Shown here in pieces: positions 7,779 to 16,652 of a stretch of 64,000 nt of DNA. The notes under the pieces were generated by a model. It ran no database searches. It saw only the letters and a list, made by a program, of their open reading frames with translations, and was not told where the DNA came from. Position numbers and translations under genes: made by a program. Origin of the DNA: Marinobacterium stanieri (GTDB lineage: Bacteria; Pseudomonadota; Gammaproteobacteria; Pseudomonadales; Balneatricaceae); contig NZ_FTMN01000004.1 in NCBI RefSeq assembly GCF_900155945.1, forward strand, positions 310,001 through 374,000. Direction: 5' to 3'. Position 1 is the first letter of the stretch. Each line of letters begins with the position of its first letter.

Positions 7779-8741
7779 TCAACGCTGACGCAGTGTTTCT
7801 GAGGGAAGTTCACCAAACAGTTTGCGGTAATCAGATGAGAAGCGCCCCAGGTGGGTAAAGCCATAGTCCAGAGCGATTTCCGTTACGTTGCGAATAGCCG
7901 GATTATTCTTTAGCTCGTCGCGCAAGCTTTTCAGCTTGGACTGTTTGATGAAGAGCTTCGGAGTAAGATTGAAGTATTTTGCAAACAGGTTGTAGACAGT
8001 GCGCACGCTGACACTGCCGGCCTGAGCAAGGGTTTCCACACTCAGATCATCACGAATATGTGCCTCGACGTAGGCCAGCAGCAGGGAAAAGCTGCGATCG
8101 TGTATGTTCAGCTCTGCACCCTCTCCTGCATTGCTATCAAACTGCTGCAGCAGCTTGCGAATCAGAATGTCGCGGTAAGGTAATTGCAGGTGACTCAGGT
8201 CCAGCTCGGTTTCATTGGCTTCCAATAACAGTGCATCCAACAGGCGCATAAAACCCAGGGATTGCTGCAACTCGATCACTCGACGCTCAAAGCGCACACC
8301 CGCTCTGGGGACTCGGCCCGACTGCTCAAGACACGCCTCTCGTACCAACTCTTCCGGCACCTTCACAATGACCTTTTCACAGTCACTCGAGTAGGTCAGA
8401 TCCATCTTTTCACCCGGGTTCATCATCAGAGCCTGGCCGCGGGTCAGCTGCAGGCGCTGGTCGGAGAAATGCCAGCGGCACTCTCCCTGAGTCACAACCT
8501 GAAAATGATAAACACTCTGAAGATCGGGGCACCGAACCTGCACATCATCGCCATAGCTGATGGATGACAGTCCAATACCGGCAAAATCACGATAGCGCAG
8601 TTGGGAAGCCGGTCGACGGCTCTGATGAAGGTTATTGAACTCCAACCGATGATGTCCCACGTGGAGATTAACGTAGTCGGACACTTCAAGCGGATGCGCC
8701 TGGTCGAAAACCACGGCGTTGCTGAGCACATTGGTAAACAT
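7779..8741 (-). CDS. benR: XylS/BenR-type AraC-family activator
   Basis: 320-residue regulator with an N-terminal AraC_binding_2 sensor domain and a C-terminal double helix-turn-helix (about residues 215-318). Several stretches agree with XylS/BenR as I recall them: EVSDYVN near residue 19, DLTYSSDCEKVIVKVP near 115, and NVTEIALDYGFTHLGRF then FGELPSETLRQ at the C-terminus. In known systems these proteins bind benzoate or toluate and activate Pm/PbenA through TGCA-N6-GGNTA repeats. Three such paired sites exist at 676-738, 2078-2139 and 2151-2213. I see no such site at its own promoter. Effector is inferred. Confidence 0.88.
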   Translation of the reverse strand: MFTNVLSNAVVFDQAHPLEVSDYVNLHVGHHRLEFNNLHQSRRPASQLRYRDFAGIGLSSISYGDDVQVRCPDLQSVYHFQVVTQGECRWHFSDQRLQLTRGQALMMNPGEKMDLTYSSDCEKVIVKVPEELVREACLEQSGRVPRAGVRFERRVIELQQSLGFMRLLDALLLEANETELDLSHLQLPYRDILIRKLLQQFDSNAGEGAELNIHDRSFSLLLAYVEAHIRDDLSVETLAQAGSVSVRTVYNLFAKYFNLTPKLFIKQSKLKSLRDELKNNPAIRNVTEIALDYGFTHLGRFSSDYRKLFGELPSETLRQR

Positions 8742-8912
8742 AGCCGTACCGTTTTATTTTTTGTAATTATTGTTAACGGATTCATTATAGATAAACCTAA
8801 CTTGAGTGCAATGGTTGTTTCATGATCACATATCCATCCGCACATTCCCCCAGAGGTATGAAACTCTGTACAGAGCTGGGGATTCCATACAGAGCTTCAT
8901 CCTTCAGCGCTT

Positions 8913-10229
8913 TTAGAACTCTTTGCTATAGCTCAGGTAGAAACGGTTAACGTCCTTTCGCTCCAGCCCCGCAGGCCCAACGACTGATTCAGTTCGCTTA
9001 ACACCATCAACTTCACCCTCTGCACGGTGAATATCAGCATACCAACTGACATTGAGTCCCTTCAGTGCACCCTGGAAGTCATAGCTGACATAACTCACCA
9101 GCTCTTTACGACTGAAGTCATCGTATCCTGCTGCGTCATAGGAACCGATGCCCTGCACGACCCAGAAGAGCCCCGGAACACCCATCTGACTGAAATCTGT
9201 CGCAACGCCAATCCGGATCATCTTTTCATTCTCAAGGCCATTGAACGACCAATTGTTACCACTGGTGTTCCAGGTGCCATGATCACTGGAGAAGAGTACT
9301 CGGTTGAAGTCACCACCTTTCACGGTGAGATAGTTTAGAGACAGAGTGTATGGGCCATGCTGATAGTCAATGCCAGCATCATAGAAATCAACATCAAGGT
9401 CTCCTGCCGGGGCATAGCCTCCCAAACCACTGCGCTCGAACAGCTGTCCGGCGTCCTGCTGATTACCATAGATGAAGCTCATCTGGAGACTGCTTTCCTG
9501 AGACAGCGGCATGCTGTATTGGGCCTTGAGTAAACGCTCGCGCAGGTAGTCTTTAGCCTCCAACTTCATGGCATCGACTGAAAGCCCATTATCGAAACGA
9601 TACTGAGCACCGAAGTAGCTGACATACTCGATCTCTTCGCCCAGGAAGTTCTCCAGTGAATCGCCCCAGTTATCGTTATTTCGCGGGCTATGCTTATCGA
9701 ATTGCGTGAAATACAGAGTCAGCTTTTCGGTATCCGCAGAAAGGTCAAAGCCAACCGTTGTAGACGGCAAAATTCGTGAGTTGGAATCGTCATACAACAA
9801 GGAGGAGCGGCGTTTCTTGCCTGCTCCAGCTGTCAATGCAAAGGTATCACCCGGATAGCGCAACGAGAGGTACGCGGTTTGTGTCGATACCATCGAATCA
9901 GGGTTTGTAATGTCAGCGGAGTTTGACGGCAAGTTGGAAACATCTGTCACGTCTGAACCGATGGAAAGCTGATCAGCAACTGCGAAACCATAATCAAGCT
10001 TAATCCAGTCATTGATATAACCCGTGCTGTAATCCAACAGAGCCGCGTGAACCCATTCATTACGTGTTGACCCGCCATCAATACTGCCGTAGCTGTTCGG
10101 GTCTTCATTCCAGTAATAGTTTTTATACGTCAGTCTTAACACATCATTTTCGAGCAATACCGACGCATTAGCGTTGAATGAAGCACCAAGCCCAACTGCC
10201 ATAACCAGCGGGATTATTTTATTATTCAT
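8913..10229 (-). CDS. OprD-family outer-membrane porin
   Basis: 438-residue beta-barrel porin with signal peptide (MNNKIIPLVMAVGLGASFNA, cleavage after NANA-S) and a C-terminal phenylalanine (YSKEF) typical of BAM substrates. Composition is rich in alternating hydrophobic/polar and aromatic residues. Features typical of OprD-type specific porins include SLRYPGDTFALTAGAGK and GVATDFSQMGVPGLFWVVQG. BenF and related OprD members serve aromatic acids; its place between benR and the kyn operon fits uptake of benzoate-like acids. No XylS-type site was found upstream. Substrate unproven. Confidence 0.8.
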   Translation of the reverse strand: MNNKIIPLVMAVGLGASFNANASVLLENDVLRLTYKNYYWNEDPNSYGSIDGGSTRNEWVHAALLDYSTGYINDWIKLDYGFAVADQLSIGSDVTDVSNLPSNSADITNPDSMVSTQTAYLSLRYPGDTFALTAGAGKKRRSSLLYDDSNSRILPSTTVGFDLSADTEKLTLYFTQFDKHSPRNNDNWGDSLENFLGEEIEYVSYFGAQYRFDNGLSVDAMKLEAKDYLRERLLKAQYSMPLSQESSLQMSFIYGNQQDAGQLFERSGLGGYAPAGDLDVDFYDAGIDYQHGPYTLSLNYLTVKGGDFNRVLFSSDHGTWNTSGNNWSFNGLENEKMIRIGVATDFSQMGVPGLFWVVQGIGSYDAAGYDDFSRKELVSYVSYDFQGALKGLNVSWYADIHRAEGEVDGVKRTESVVGPAGLERKDVNRFYLSYSKEF

Positions 10230-10273
10230 GTATTCTTATTCTCTTTAAATTTTTCTTGCTAAAAAAATGGAAA

Positions 10274-10374
10274 ACCAATTTATTGGTCTGAAAAGTTATT
10301 TTATGGCGGGGTCCATCCCGCAATTTCAGGCAGCAACAAGCCTTTACCGCTGCCCGCAGGCAGCAGATTTTTTT
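10274..10374 (+). ncRNA. Candidate small RNA ending in an orphan + strand terminator
   Basis: No + strand gene precedes the convincing terminator here, yet three potential stem-loops sit in about 100 nt: 10274-10287, 10306-10321 and the terminal hairpin. A weak promoter (TTGCTA 10256-10261, 17 bp, TTTATT 10279-10284) could start a transcript. It would be divergent from the porin mRNA. Existence is speculative. Confidence 0.25.
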
Positions 10375-10375
10375 C
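10349..10375 (+). terminator. Orphan rho-independent terminator on + strand
   Basis: GCTGCC (10349-10354), loop CGCA, GGCAGC (10359-10364), then AGA and seven T (10368-10374). On the minus strand the same hairpin has no T run, so it does not serve the flanking minus-strand genes. Confidence 0.6.
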
Positions 10376-10446
10376 AAGTGGTGTTTTCTGATTTAAGCCG
10401 TGCTCAGTTACTCAGAGCACCTAACTGTGGGGACTCAGAAAGTCTA

Positions 10447-11853
10447 TTAATCGAGAGCACCTATGGCGTGAAGAAAGACGGCCAGGATGCCCACAGGTAC
10501 GATATAGCGGATCAGGAAACGCCAGATGCGATAGCCCCAGCCATCCCCTACTTCTTCATGTGTCGCAGCTCGCGTCATAATCCAGCCGGTGAAAATGGCC
10601 ATGGCCAAACCGCTCAGTGGCATGATCCAGCCGCTGGTCAGGTAATCCAGCGTATCGAAGAAGGTTTTGCCGAACAGGGTATAGTTCTGCCAGATGTTGA
10701 AAGAGAAAACGGAGCCCAGGCTCAGAACCCAAATGCCTGCAGACGTTAATACACCCGCTTTGAGGCGACTCATTCCACGCTTCTCAGTCATCCAGGATAC
10801 AGCCGGTTCCAACAGCGAGATTGCTGATGTCAGTGCAGCAAAGGAGAGCATCACAAAAAAAAGTACGCCAACTATCTGGCCAAACGGCATTTGACCAAAG
10901 GCCAGCGGCAACGTTACAAAGATCAGTCCAGGACCCGCACCCGGCTCCAGGCCGTTGGCGAACACAATCGGAAAGATGGCCAAACCGGCAATCAGTGCGA
11001 CCACTGTATCCAGTACACCCACGGTCATGACGGTTTTGCTCAGAGAGACATCTTTGGACAGATAGGAGCCATAGGTCATCATGCCGCCACCCGCCAGACT
11101 CAGCGAGAAGAATGCATGGCCAAGCGCTATCAGAACACTGGTTCCGGTAAGTTTGCTGAAGTCAGAGTTGAACATGAACTCAACACCCTGTCCGAAATAG
11201 CCGGTGGAGACCGAATAACCGACAAGAAGCAGCAGGATAACGAACAATCCCGGCATCATGATACTGAACGCTTTTTCCAGCCCCTGTTTAACGCCTTTGA
11301 TGATGATGGTCGCAGTAATGGCAAGCACGATTGTGCCCCATGCCGTCGACGCAACGGGATCACTGACGAGCCCGCCAAAAAGGCCTCCAATGTCGTCGCT
11401 GGTAGCACCATTAAATGCACCTGATCCCGCAGTGAAGATATAGGAAACGGCCCAGCCCGCCACTACAAGGTAGAAGCTCAACAGAACAAAACCGGTGATA
11501 ACACCCGCCCACCCTAATAGCTTCCATCGCGAGCTGACACCGGCTTCCTGAGCCAGGACCTCCATCGAGCCTGCAGGGTTGCGTCCCCCTCTGCGACCAA
11601 TCAGTATCTCCGCCATTAAAAGGGGAATGCCGATTATCGCTATGCAACCAAGGTACAGCAGGACGAAAGCCCCACCACCATTCTCGCCGGTGATATAGGG
11701 AAACTTCCAGATGTTGCCTAGACCTACAGCTGAACCTGTCGCCGCAAGGATAAACATGAGTCGACTAGACCAAAGACCGCGCTTCCCCGTAGCCGCTGCA
11801 GATGTGCCCCCCTCAAAACAGGCAGCATCAGCCGATAAGCTTTTATTGCTCAT
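10447..11853 (-). CDS. Sodium-dependent transporter, NSS/SNF family
   Basis: 468-residue inner-membrane Na+-coupled symporter. The N-terminus carries the hallmark SNF motif (LAATGSAVGLGNIWKFPYI, residues ~36-54) and GGGAFVLLYL. About eleven or twelve hydrophobic helices follow. Start chosen at the ATG 11853 (GGAG upstream); an in-frame TTG at 11868 is less likely. It is downstream of kynU in the kynurenine operon after a 141-bp AT-rich gap that may hold a promoter. TnaT-type members carry tryptophan, so tryptophan or kynurenine is the probable cargo. That is inference from context. Confidence 0.85.
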   Translation of the reverse strand: MSNKSLSADAACFEGGTSAAATGKRGLWSSRLMFILAATGSAVGLGNIWKFPYITGENGGGAFVLLYLGCIAIIGIPLLMAEILIGRRGGRNPAGSMEVLAQEAGVSSRWKLLGWAGVITGFVLLSFYLVVAGWAVSYIFTAGSGAFNGATSDDIGGLFGGLVSDPVASTAWGTIVLAITATIIIKGVKQGLEKAFSIMMPGLFVILLLLVGYSVSTGYFGQGVEFMFNSDFSKLTGTSVLIALGHAFFSLSLAGGGMMTYGSYLSKDVSLSKTVMTVGVLDTVVALIAGLAIFPIVFANGLEPGAGPGLIFVTLPLAFGQMPFGQIVGVLFFVMLSFAALTSAISLLEPAVSWMTEKRGMSRLKAGVLTSAGIWVLSLGSVFSFNIWQNYTLFGKTFFDTLDYLTSGWIMPLSGLAMAIFTGWIMTRAATHEEVGDGWGYRIWRFLIRYIVPVGILAVFLHAIGALD

Positions 11854-11994
11854 GATTAAACACTCCAATTTATAATTATTTTCTAGACGTTCATTTGTGT
11901 TTTATTTTCTTAGCGAGAAATAGCCGAACTCTATTTAATCGCTCATCCATAAGCATTTTTCAAAAATACAGAAGACTATCTTAAATAATCAGAA

Positions 11995-13236
11995 TCAAGT
12001 AACCGCTGTCAGCTTCTTGAATTCCGGACGATTCCATTCCTCCTGTTCCATTATTTCAACAAGGGCATCAACGCAATCCCATAGATCCACATATCGCAGA
12101 TAAAGCGGAGTAAAACCAAAGCGAAGAATATTAGGCGCCCGGAAGTCACCGATCACATTACGTGCAATCAGTGCCTGCATGATGGCGAACCCCTGCTCAT
12201 GAATGAGTGAGACCTGGCTACCGCGAATGGACGCGTCTTTTGAAGATGCGATTTCGAAGCCAAAGCCGCTCAGTCGCTGCTCGACCAGTTTTATAAACAG
12301 ATCGCCCATCTGCAGCGACTTTTCCCGGATTCGGCTCATGCTGGCGGACAGCATGATATCGACGCCCACTTCCAGCAGGCTGGCACCGATTACCGGAGTG
12401 GTACCGCAAAGAGTGCGTTTGATCCCCGGTGCAGGCTCATAGTCATCTCGCATGGCAAAGGAGTTGGCATGTCCAAACCATCCACTTAATGGCTGCTCAA
12501 GCTGTTCCTGATGTCGTTTGGCAACGAACAGAAAACCTGGCGCACCAGGTCCACCATTCAGGTATTTGTAGCCACAACCAATAGCCAGATCGACACCGGC
12601 TTCGTTCAACTGAACCGGAACAGCGCCGACACTGTGACTCAGATCCCAGAGTACAAGCGCCCCTTTTTCATGGGCGCGCTGAGTGATGGCAGCCATATCG
12701 AACATGTCACCACTCTTGTAGTGAACATGCGTCAACACCACCAGCGCTGTGTCTTCATCGATGGCATCGAGAATGTCGTTTCGATTAACCGTATTCAGGC
12801 GAACCTGTCCCTGCTGAAACTTCTCCAGTCCCTGCAAAATATACAAATCTGTCGGGAAATTGCCGGGCTCAGACAATATCTTGCTCCGCCCTTGACGCAT
12901 CCTTACCGCAGCAGCCGCAAGCTTGAACAGGTTTACGGAGGTGGAATCGGCTACCACTACTTCACCTTCGCCTGCTCCTATAAGGCCCGCGATCTTGTCG
13001 CCAACACGATTCGGCAGATTGATCCAGTCAGCTGTATTCCAGCTTCGAATCAAACCTCGGCCCCATTCTTCATGAACAACCTCTTGCACCCGATCTTTGG
13101 CAGCCTTGGGCAATACCCCAAGGGAGTTGCCATTCATGTAGATGAGACCTTCTTCTAGGTCGAATTGCTGTCGATATTCAGCAAGTTCATCCAGACGGTC
13201 AAAGTCAGCGCATTGCTCGCGAGTGAATGAATTCAT
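11995..13236 (-). CDS. kynU: Kynureninase
   Basis: 413-residue PLP enzyme hydrolysing L-kynurenine to anthranilate and L-alanine. The PLP lysine is K224 in GCGYKYLNGGPGAPGF, and the ring-contacting aspartate is D198 in WDLSHSVGAVP. The fold-type I layout and length match bacterial kynureninases. Its ATG overlaps the kynB stop (ATGA), so the two are translationally coupled. Third gene of kynA-kynB-kynU. Confidence 0.95.
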   Translation of the reverse strand: MNSFTREQCADFDRLDELAEYRQQFDLEEGLIYMNGNSLGVLPKAAKDRVQEVVHEEWGRGLIRSWNTADWINLPNRVGDKIAGLIGAGEGEVVVADSTSVNLFKLAAAAVRMRQGRSKILSEPGNFPTDLYILQGLEKFQQGQVRLNTVNRNDILDAIDEDTALVVLTHVHYKSGDMFDMAAITQRAHEKGALVLWDLSHSVGAVPVQLNEAGVDLAIGCGYKYLNGGPGAPGFLFVAKRHQEQLEQPLSGWFGHANSFAMRDDYEPAPGIKRTLCGTTPVIGASLLEVGVDIMLSASMSRIREKSLQMGDLFIKLVEQRLSGFGFEIASSKDASIRGSQVSLIHEQGFAIMQALIARNVIGDFRAPNILRFGFTPLYLRYVDLWDCVDALVEIMEQEEWNRPEFKKLTAVT

Positions 13237-13865
13237 GGGTGGATACTCCTCAATAATGCACGCACAGGCGATGCATCCATGTTGTACAGTTTTAAAGGGG
13301 GGGCGATGAGTTCGTATGGCCCGGCAGGAACAGCATCCAGCACCAGGCCTTCCAGGATGGCCATGCCATGGCGCTTAACCGCTTGATGTGCGCTCATGGC
13401 CTTGGAGGTTTCAGGGTCTAATGAAGGGCTGTCGACCCCAATCAGCCGAGCACCCCGCGATGCCAGCAGATCGATGGTTGCTGCATCAATAGCGGTGAAG
13501 TCACTGACCCAACAGTCATGCGGAAAAGACGTCATGGTCCGCAGCAGCACACGCTCGGCACGCTGAGGTAGCTGGTCGATTACATGTTCCGGGCGCACCA
13601 GCCCCTTGGCGTCTGTAACATCAATCAGGAAACAGAGGCCGATGTATGTTTCCAGATCCACTTCAGAGATGGATTTCCCGGCAGCATCGTAATGCAGAGG
13701 GGCATCAGCATGAGTGCCGGTATGTGTGGATAACTCAAGCGCACCTACATTAACCGGGCAATTCTCGTTCAGTTCCCAATGTTGCTCTGAACGGTATTCC
13801 GTATCACCTGGCCAGACCGGTATGCCCTTACGCAGGGTTTGAGAAATGTCCCAAATTCGACTCAT
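13233..13865 (-). CDS. kynB: Kynurenine formamidase
   Basis: 210-residue metal-dependent cyclase-family hydrolase converting N-formyl-L-kynurenine to L-kynurenine plus formate. The metal-binding signature H48-T-G-T-H52-A-D54-A-P-L-H58 is intact. It sits 10 bp after kynA and overlaps kynU by 4 bp, so all three steps from tryptophan to anthranilate are one unit. Confidence 0.95.
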   Translation of the reverse strand: MSRIWDISQTLRKGIPVWPGDTEYRSEQHWELNENCPVNVGALELSTHTGTHADAPLHYDAAGKSISEVDLETYIGLCFLIDVTDAKGLVRPEHVIDQLPQRAERVLLRTMTSFPHDCWVSDFTAIDAATIDLLASRGARLIGVDSPSLDPETSKAMSAHQAVKRHGMAILEGLVLDAVPAGPYELIAPPLKLYNMDASPVRALLRSIHP

Positions 13866-13875
13866 GACAGGGTCC

Positions 13876-14736
13876 TCAAATCGAACTTCTCACTGACCAC
13901 AGCTCAGGGAAGAACTGTAGATCGAGTGCTTTGACCAGATACTTCACACCGGCAGTGCCACCGGTACCTTTCCTGTAACCGATGATGCGCTCAACCGTTT
14001 TCATGTGGCTGAAACGCCAGCGCTGGAAGTTGAACTCCATATCAACCAGCTTCTCAGCCAGTTCATACAGATCCCAATGTTCAGCGGTGTTGTGATAAAT
14101 ATCAGACCATACTGCTTCGACCTGAGAGCTGGCCGTGTAAGCCTGGCGCCAGTCGCGTTCAAGGTGACTGCTCGGAATATCAAAGCCGCGACGACTCAGC
14201 AGCTGCAACGTCAGGTCATAAAGACTGGGGGCGCCAAGTACAGACTGAAGATGCTCGTAATGATGAGTGTGAGCACGGTGTGCCTCGACCATGCCGGCGT
14301 GTTTATTGCCCAGCAGGAACTCGAGTTCACGGTATTGATAGGATTGAAAGCCGGAACTCTGCCCAAGGCTGTCACGAAAGCTTGAGTAGTCCGCCGGAGT
14401 CATGGTGACCAGCACATCCCAGGCCTGAACCAGCTGTTCCTGAATACGTGCGGCACGGGTGAGCATTTTGAAAGCCGGTCGCAGATTGTCGTCCTTGATA
14501 TGACGCGCTGCTCCGTAGGCCTCGTGAAGGCAGAGCTTCATCCACAGCTCCGACACTTGATGAATAACGATGAAGAGCATCTCGTCATGCTCTTTCGAAG
14601 CCGGTTTCTGACACTTAAGCAGAGCCTCAAGGTCCAGGTACTGGCCATAGCTCATGTCCTGGTCCCAGTGGATGTTTTCATCATCAAGACTGACCTGCTT
14701 CTTCTCAGCCTCCAAAAATGGGCAACCGCTACTCAT
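13876..14736 (-). CDS. kynA: Tryptophan 2,3-dioxygenase
   Basis: 286-residue heme dioxygenase opening the indole ring of L-tryptophan to N-formylkynurenine. Visible residues: F55 and H59 in FIVIHQVSELW, R120 in the substrate pocket region, proximal heme ligand H244 in RWRFSHMKTVERIIG, and GTGGTAG at ~257-263. Start chosen at ATG 14736 with AGGA at proper distance; a further-upstream ATG at 14784 lacks a ribosome-binding site and lies inside the palindromic operator. First gene of the kyn operon, divergent from a LysR gene. Confidence 0.95.
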   Translation of the reverse strand: MSSGCPFLEAEKKQVSLDDENIHWDQDMSYGQYLDLEALLKCQKPASKEHDEMLFIVIHQVSELWMKLCLHEAYGAARHIKDDNLRPAFKMLTRAARIQEQLVQAWDVLVTMTPADYSSFRDSLGQSSGFQSYQYRELEFLLGNKHAGMVEAHRAHTHHYEHLQSVLGAPSLYDLTLQLLSRRGFDIPSSHLERDWRQAYTASSQVEAVWSDIYHNTAEHWDLYELAEKLVDMEFNFQRWRFSHMKTVERIIGYRKGTGGTAGVKYLVKALDLQFFPELWSVRSSI

Positions 14737-14780
14737 AACTGCATTCCTGTTTCTATTTATTAGACAAATACAGTTTACAA

Positions 14781-14796
14781 ACATGATTTCTCATGT
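14781..14796. promoter_or_regulatory. Palindromic operator between kynA and divergent lysR
   Basis: ACATGATTTCTCATGT is a 6-bp inverted repeat with a 4-nt centre, in the 104-bp gap. On the kynA strand it sits between TTTACA and TAAACT, which could serve as -35 and -10 with a 16-bp spacer. Likely target of the LysR protein encoded at 14841; not tested. Confidence 0.5.
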
Positions 14797-14840
14797 AAAT
14801 TTCATAAAATCACCACAAACTATTAATTTTTTGCATAATT

Positions 14841-15740
14841 ATGAGCGCTCGTATCAGTACACGGCACCTGCAGATGATCCTGTCGATTGCATCGACAGGC
14901 AGCGTTTCCGAAGCAGCCAACCAGATAGGGCTGAGCCAGTCAGCCCTGAGTCATCGCATCCGTGAAGCAGAGCGCCTGCTCAATACAGAAATTTTCTACC
15001 GCAAGAACAAACGCCTGATACCAACCAGCGCAGGCAAACGCCTGCTGCAATCGGCGAAGGTCATTTTGGGTGAGCTTGAGCGAGCTGAAATCGACATCAA
15101 TAAGCTGTCGATGGGCATAAAACATGTGGTGAGAATCGGTAACGAAGCTTATGGCAATTATCAGTGGCTGCCCCGCTTCCTGAGTGGCTTCCTATTAGAG
15201 CACCCCAGCATGAGCGTGGAAATTATCCCGGATGTATCTCTGGACCCCTACACCGCCTTGCGTAACGGTACTATCGACCTTTCGATCGTCTCCGGCATTC
15301 TGACCCACAGCGGCTTTCGAGCCTTGCCGTTGCTTCATGATGAGATGGTTGTGGTGATGCCGCAGAGTCATGCGATGGCAGACAGGGAATGGTTAAGTCC
15401 AGACGAGATTGCCGAAAGTCCTTACATCACGTATCACACCAACCCAGGCCCGGGACGAGAGTACGAGCAGCTTTTCAGTCGCTACCAGATACTACCGCCA
15501 AGCGTAATACGTGCGGGTGTTACTGAGGCCGTCGTTGAATTTGTCAGAGCTGGTGCAGGCATTTCAATTATGCCCACCTGGGCGGTACGGCCTTATTTAC
15601 AGCAAGGCGGGTTGAGTACCGCCAAAGCAACTCAGGAAGGACTTTTCATCGACTGGAATGTTCTTGTTCGCAATGACGAACCCGAAGATTCACCAGCGTC
15701 CCTGCTCGCTGAAGCCATCACAAGCACAGATTTAGACTGA
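14841..15740 (+). CDS. LysR-family regulator, probable regulator of the kyn operon
   Basis: 299-residue LysR-type protein: N-terminal winged HTH (residues ~4-62, with SVSEAANQIGLSQSALSHRIREAERLL) and a C-terminal periplasmic-binding-like effector domain. It is divergent from kynA, the classical arrangement for a regulator of the neighbouring operon. The well-known Pseudomonas regulator KynR is Lrp/AsnC-type, so a LysR here would be an alternative solution. No Shine-Dalgarno is evident before the ATG. Effector probably tryptophan or kynurenine (inference). Confidence 0.85.
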   Translation: MSARISTRHLQMILSIASTGSVSEAANQIGLSQSALSHRIREAERLLNTEIFYRKNKRLIPTSAGKRLLQSAKVILGELERAEIDINKLSMGIKHVVRIGNEAYGNYQWLPRFLSGFLLEHPSMSVEIIPDVSLDPYTALRNGTIDLSIVSGILTHSGFRALPLLHDEMVVVMPQSHAMADREWLSPDEIAESPYITYHTNPGPGREYEQLFSRYQILPPSVIRAGVTEAVVEFVRAGAGISIMPTWAVRPYLQQGGLSTAKATQEGLFIDWNVLVRNDEPEDSPASLLAEAITSTDLD

Positions 15741-15767
15741 GCTTTACAGCCAAACTAAACCGAATCC

Positions 15768-16652
15768 TCAGACCTTCGCCTGTGCCACCTTATCCATCAC
15801 AAACTCAATCAACGCGCGGGTTTTCACCGGCAGGTTTTCACGATGAGGATAGAGCATATGCATGGTGCGGCCCTCCATGGACCAGTCCGGCAGCAGCTGT
15901 ATCAGCTCACCGCTTTCCAGCTCTTCTGACACCACATAACGCGGCATACAGCAGGCGCCCAGATTCTGTTTCACGGCATCGACAGCGAAGCGGATTTCAT
16001 CGGTACGCAGGTGGGCATGGGGCGTAAAGGTAACGGCGTGCCCATCCGGGTCCTGAAAACGCCAGAAGGCAGAGCGCTTGAGCACCACCAGTGGCAGCTC
16101 GGCCAGTTCTTCCGGCCGCTGCGGTTGCGGGTGTCGCTGCATCAATTCCGGTGTCGCCACCACCACCATTTCAGTTTCCATCAATGGGCGCGATATCCAG
16201 TCATTCAGGGTCACCTTGCCCAAACGGAAAGCGATATCGATGCTGTTTTTGACCAGATCCACATTCTGGTTGCTGAGAAACATCTCCACACTGACCCGCG
16301 GATTTATCTCCATGAATTCAAACACCCAGGGTTTGACATAGTGGTGCCCCAGCGTGAGCGGCGCCGTAATCTTGATATCGCCGGACAGAGACGACAGCTC
16401 CGAGTTTACATCCTCGGAGCGCATTTCCAGTTCGGTCATCACCGGAGACAGGCTGTTGAAAAACCGCTGGCCGGACTCGGTCAGGCCAAATTTTTTGGAG
16501 CTTCGATGTACCAGCTTGTAGCCCAGCTGTTGCTCAAACGCCTGCAGACGACGTGACAGCGTCGAAGTAGGTATATCCAGATAACGGGCTGCAGAGACCA
16601 GACTGCCCTTTTCAACCACTTTGATGAAATAGTAAAGATCCTGATAGTTCAT
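15768..16652 (-). CDS. LysR-family regulator
   Basis: 294-residue LysR protein. HTH at the start (DLYYFIKVVEKGSLVSAARYLDIPTSTLSRRLQ), effector domain from ~90. Start at ATG 16652 matches the family; the open frame extends upstream without a ribosome-binding site. It is convergent with the kyn-type LysR and divergent from the ABM/LLM gene pair, its most likely target. It belongs to the CrgA/DsdC-like branch by appearance (LRTDEIRFAVDAVKQNLGACCMP). Effector unknown. Confidence 0.85.
   Translation of the reverse strand: MNYQDLYYFIKVVEKGSLVSAARYLDIPTSTLSRRLQAFEQQLGYKLVHRSSKKFGLTESGQRFFNSLSPVMTELEMRSEDVNSELSSLSGDIKITAPLTLGHHYVKPWVFEFMEINPRVSVEMFLSNQNVDLVKNSIDIAFRLGKVTLNDWISRPLMETEMVVVATPELMQRHPQPQRPEELAELPLVVLKRSAFWRFQDPDGHAVTFTPHAHLRTDEIRFAVDAVKQNLGACCMPRYVVSEELESGELIQLLPDWSMEGRTMHMLYPHRENLPVKTRALIEFVMDKVAQAKV

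Larger units (their letters stand above)
10230..10446. other. Intergenic region between NSS transporter gene and porin gene
   Basis: AT-rich next to the porin start, with a 14-bp inverted repeat ACCAATTTATTGGT at 10274-10287, a hairpin GCGGG/CCCGC at 10306-10321, a + strand terminator at 10349-10375, and a U-poor hairpin GTGCTC/GAGCAC at 10400-10420 just past the transporter stop. No TGCA tetramer is present, so no XylS-type site. Confidence 0.55.
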
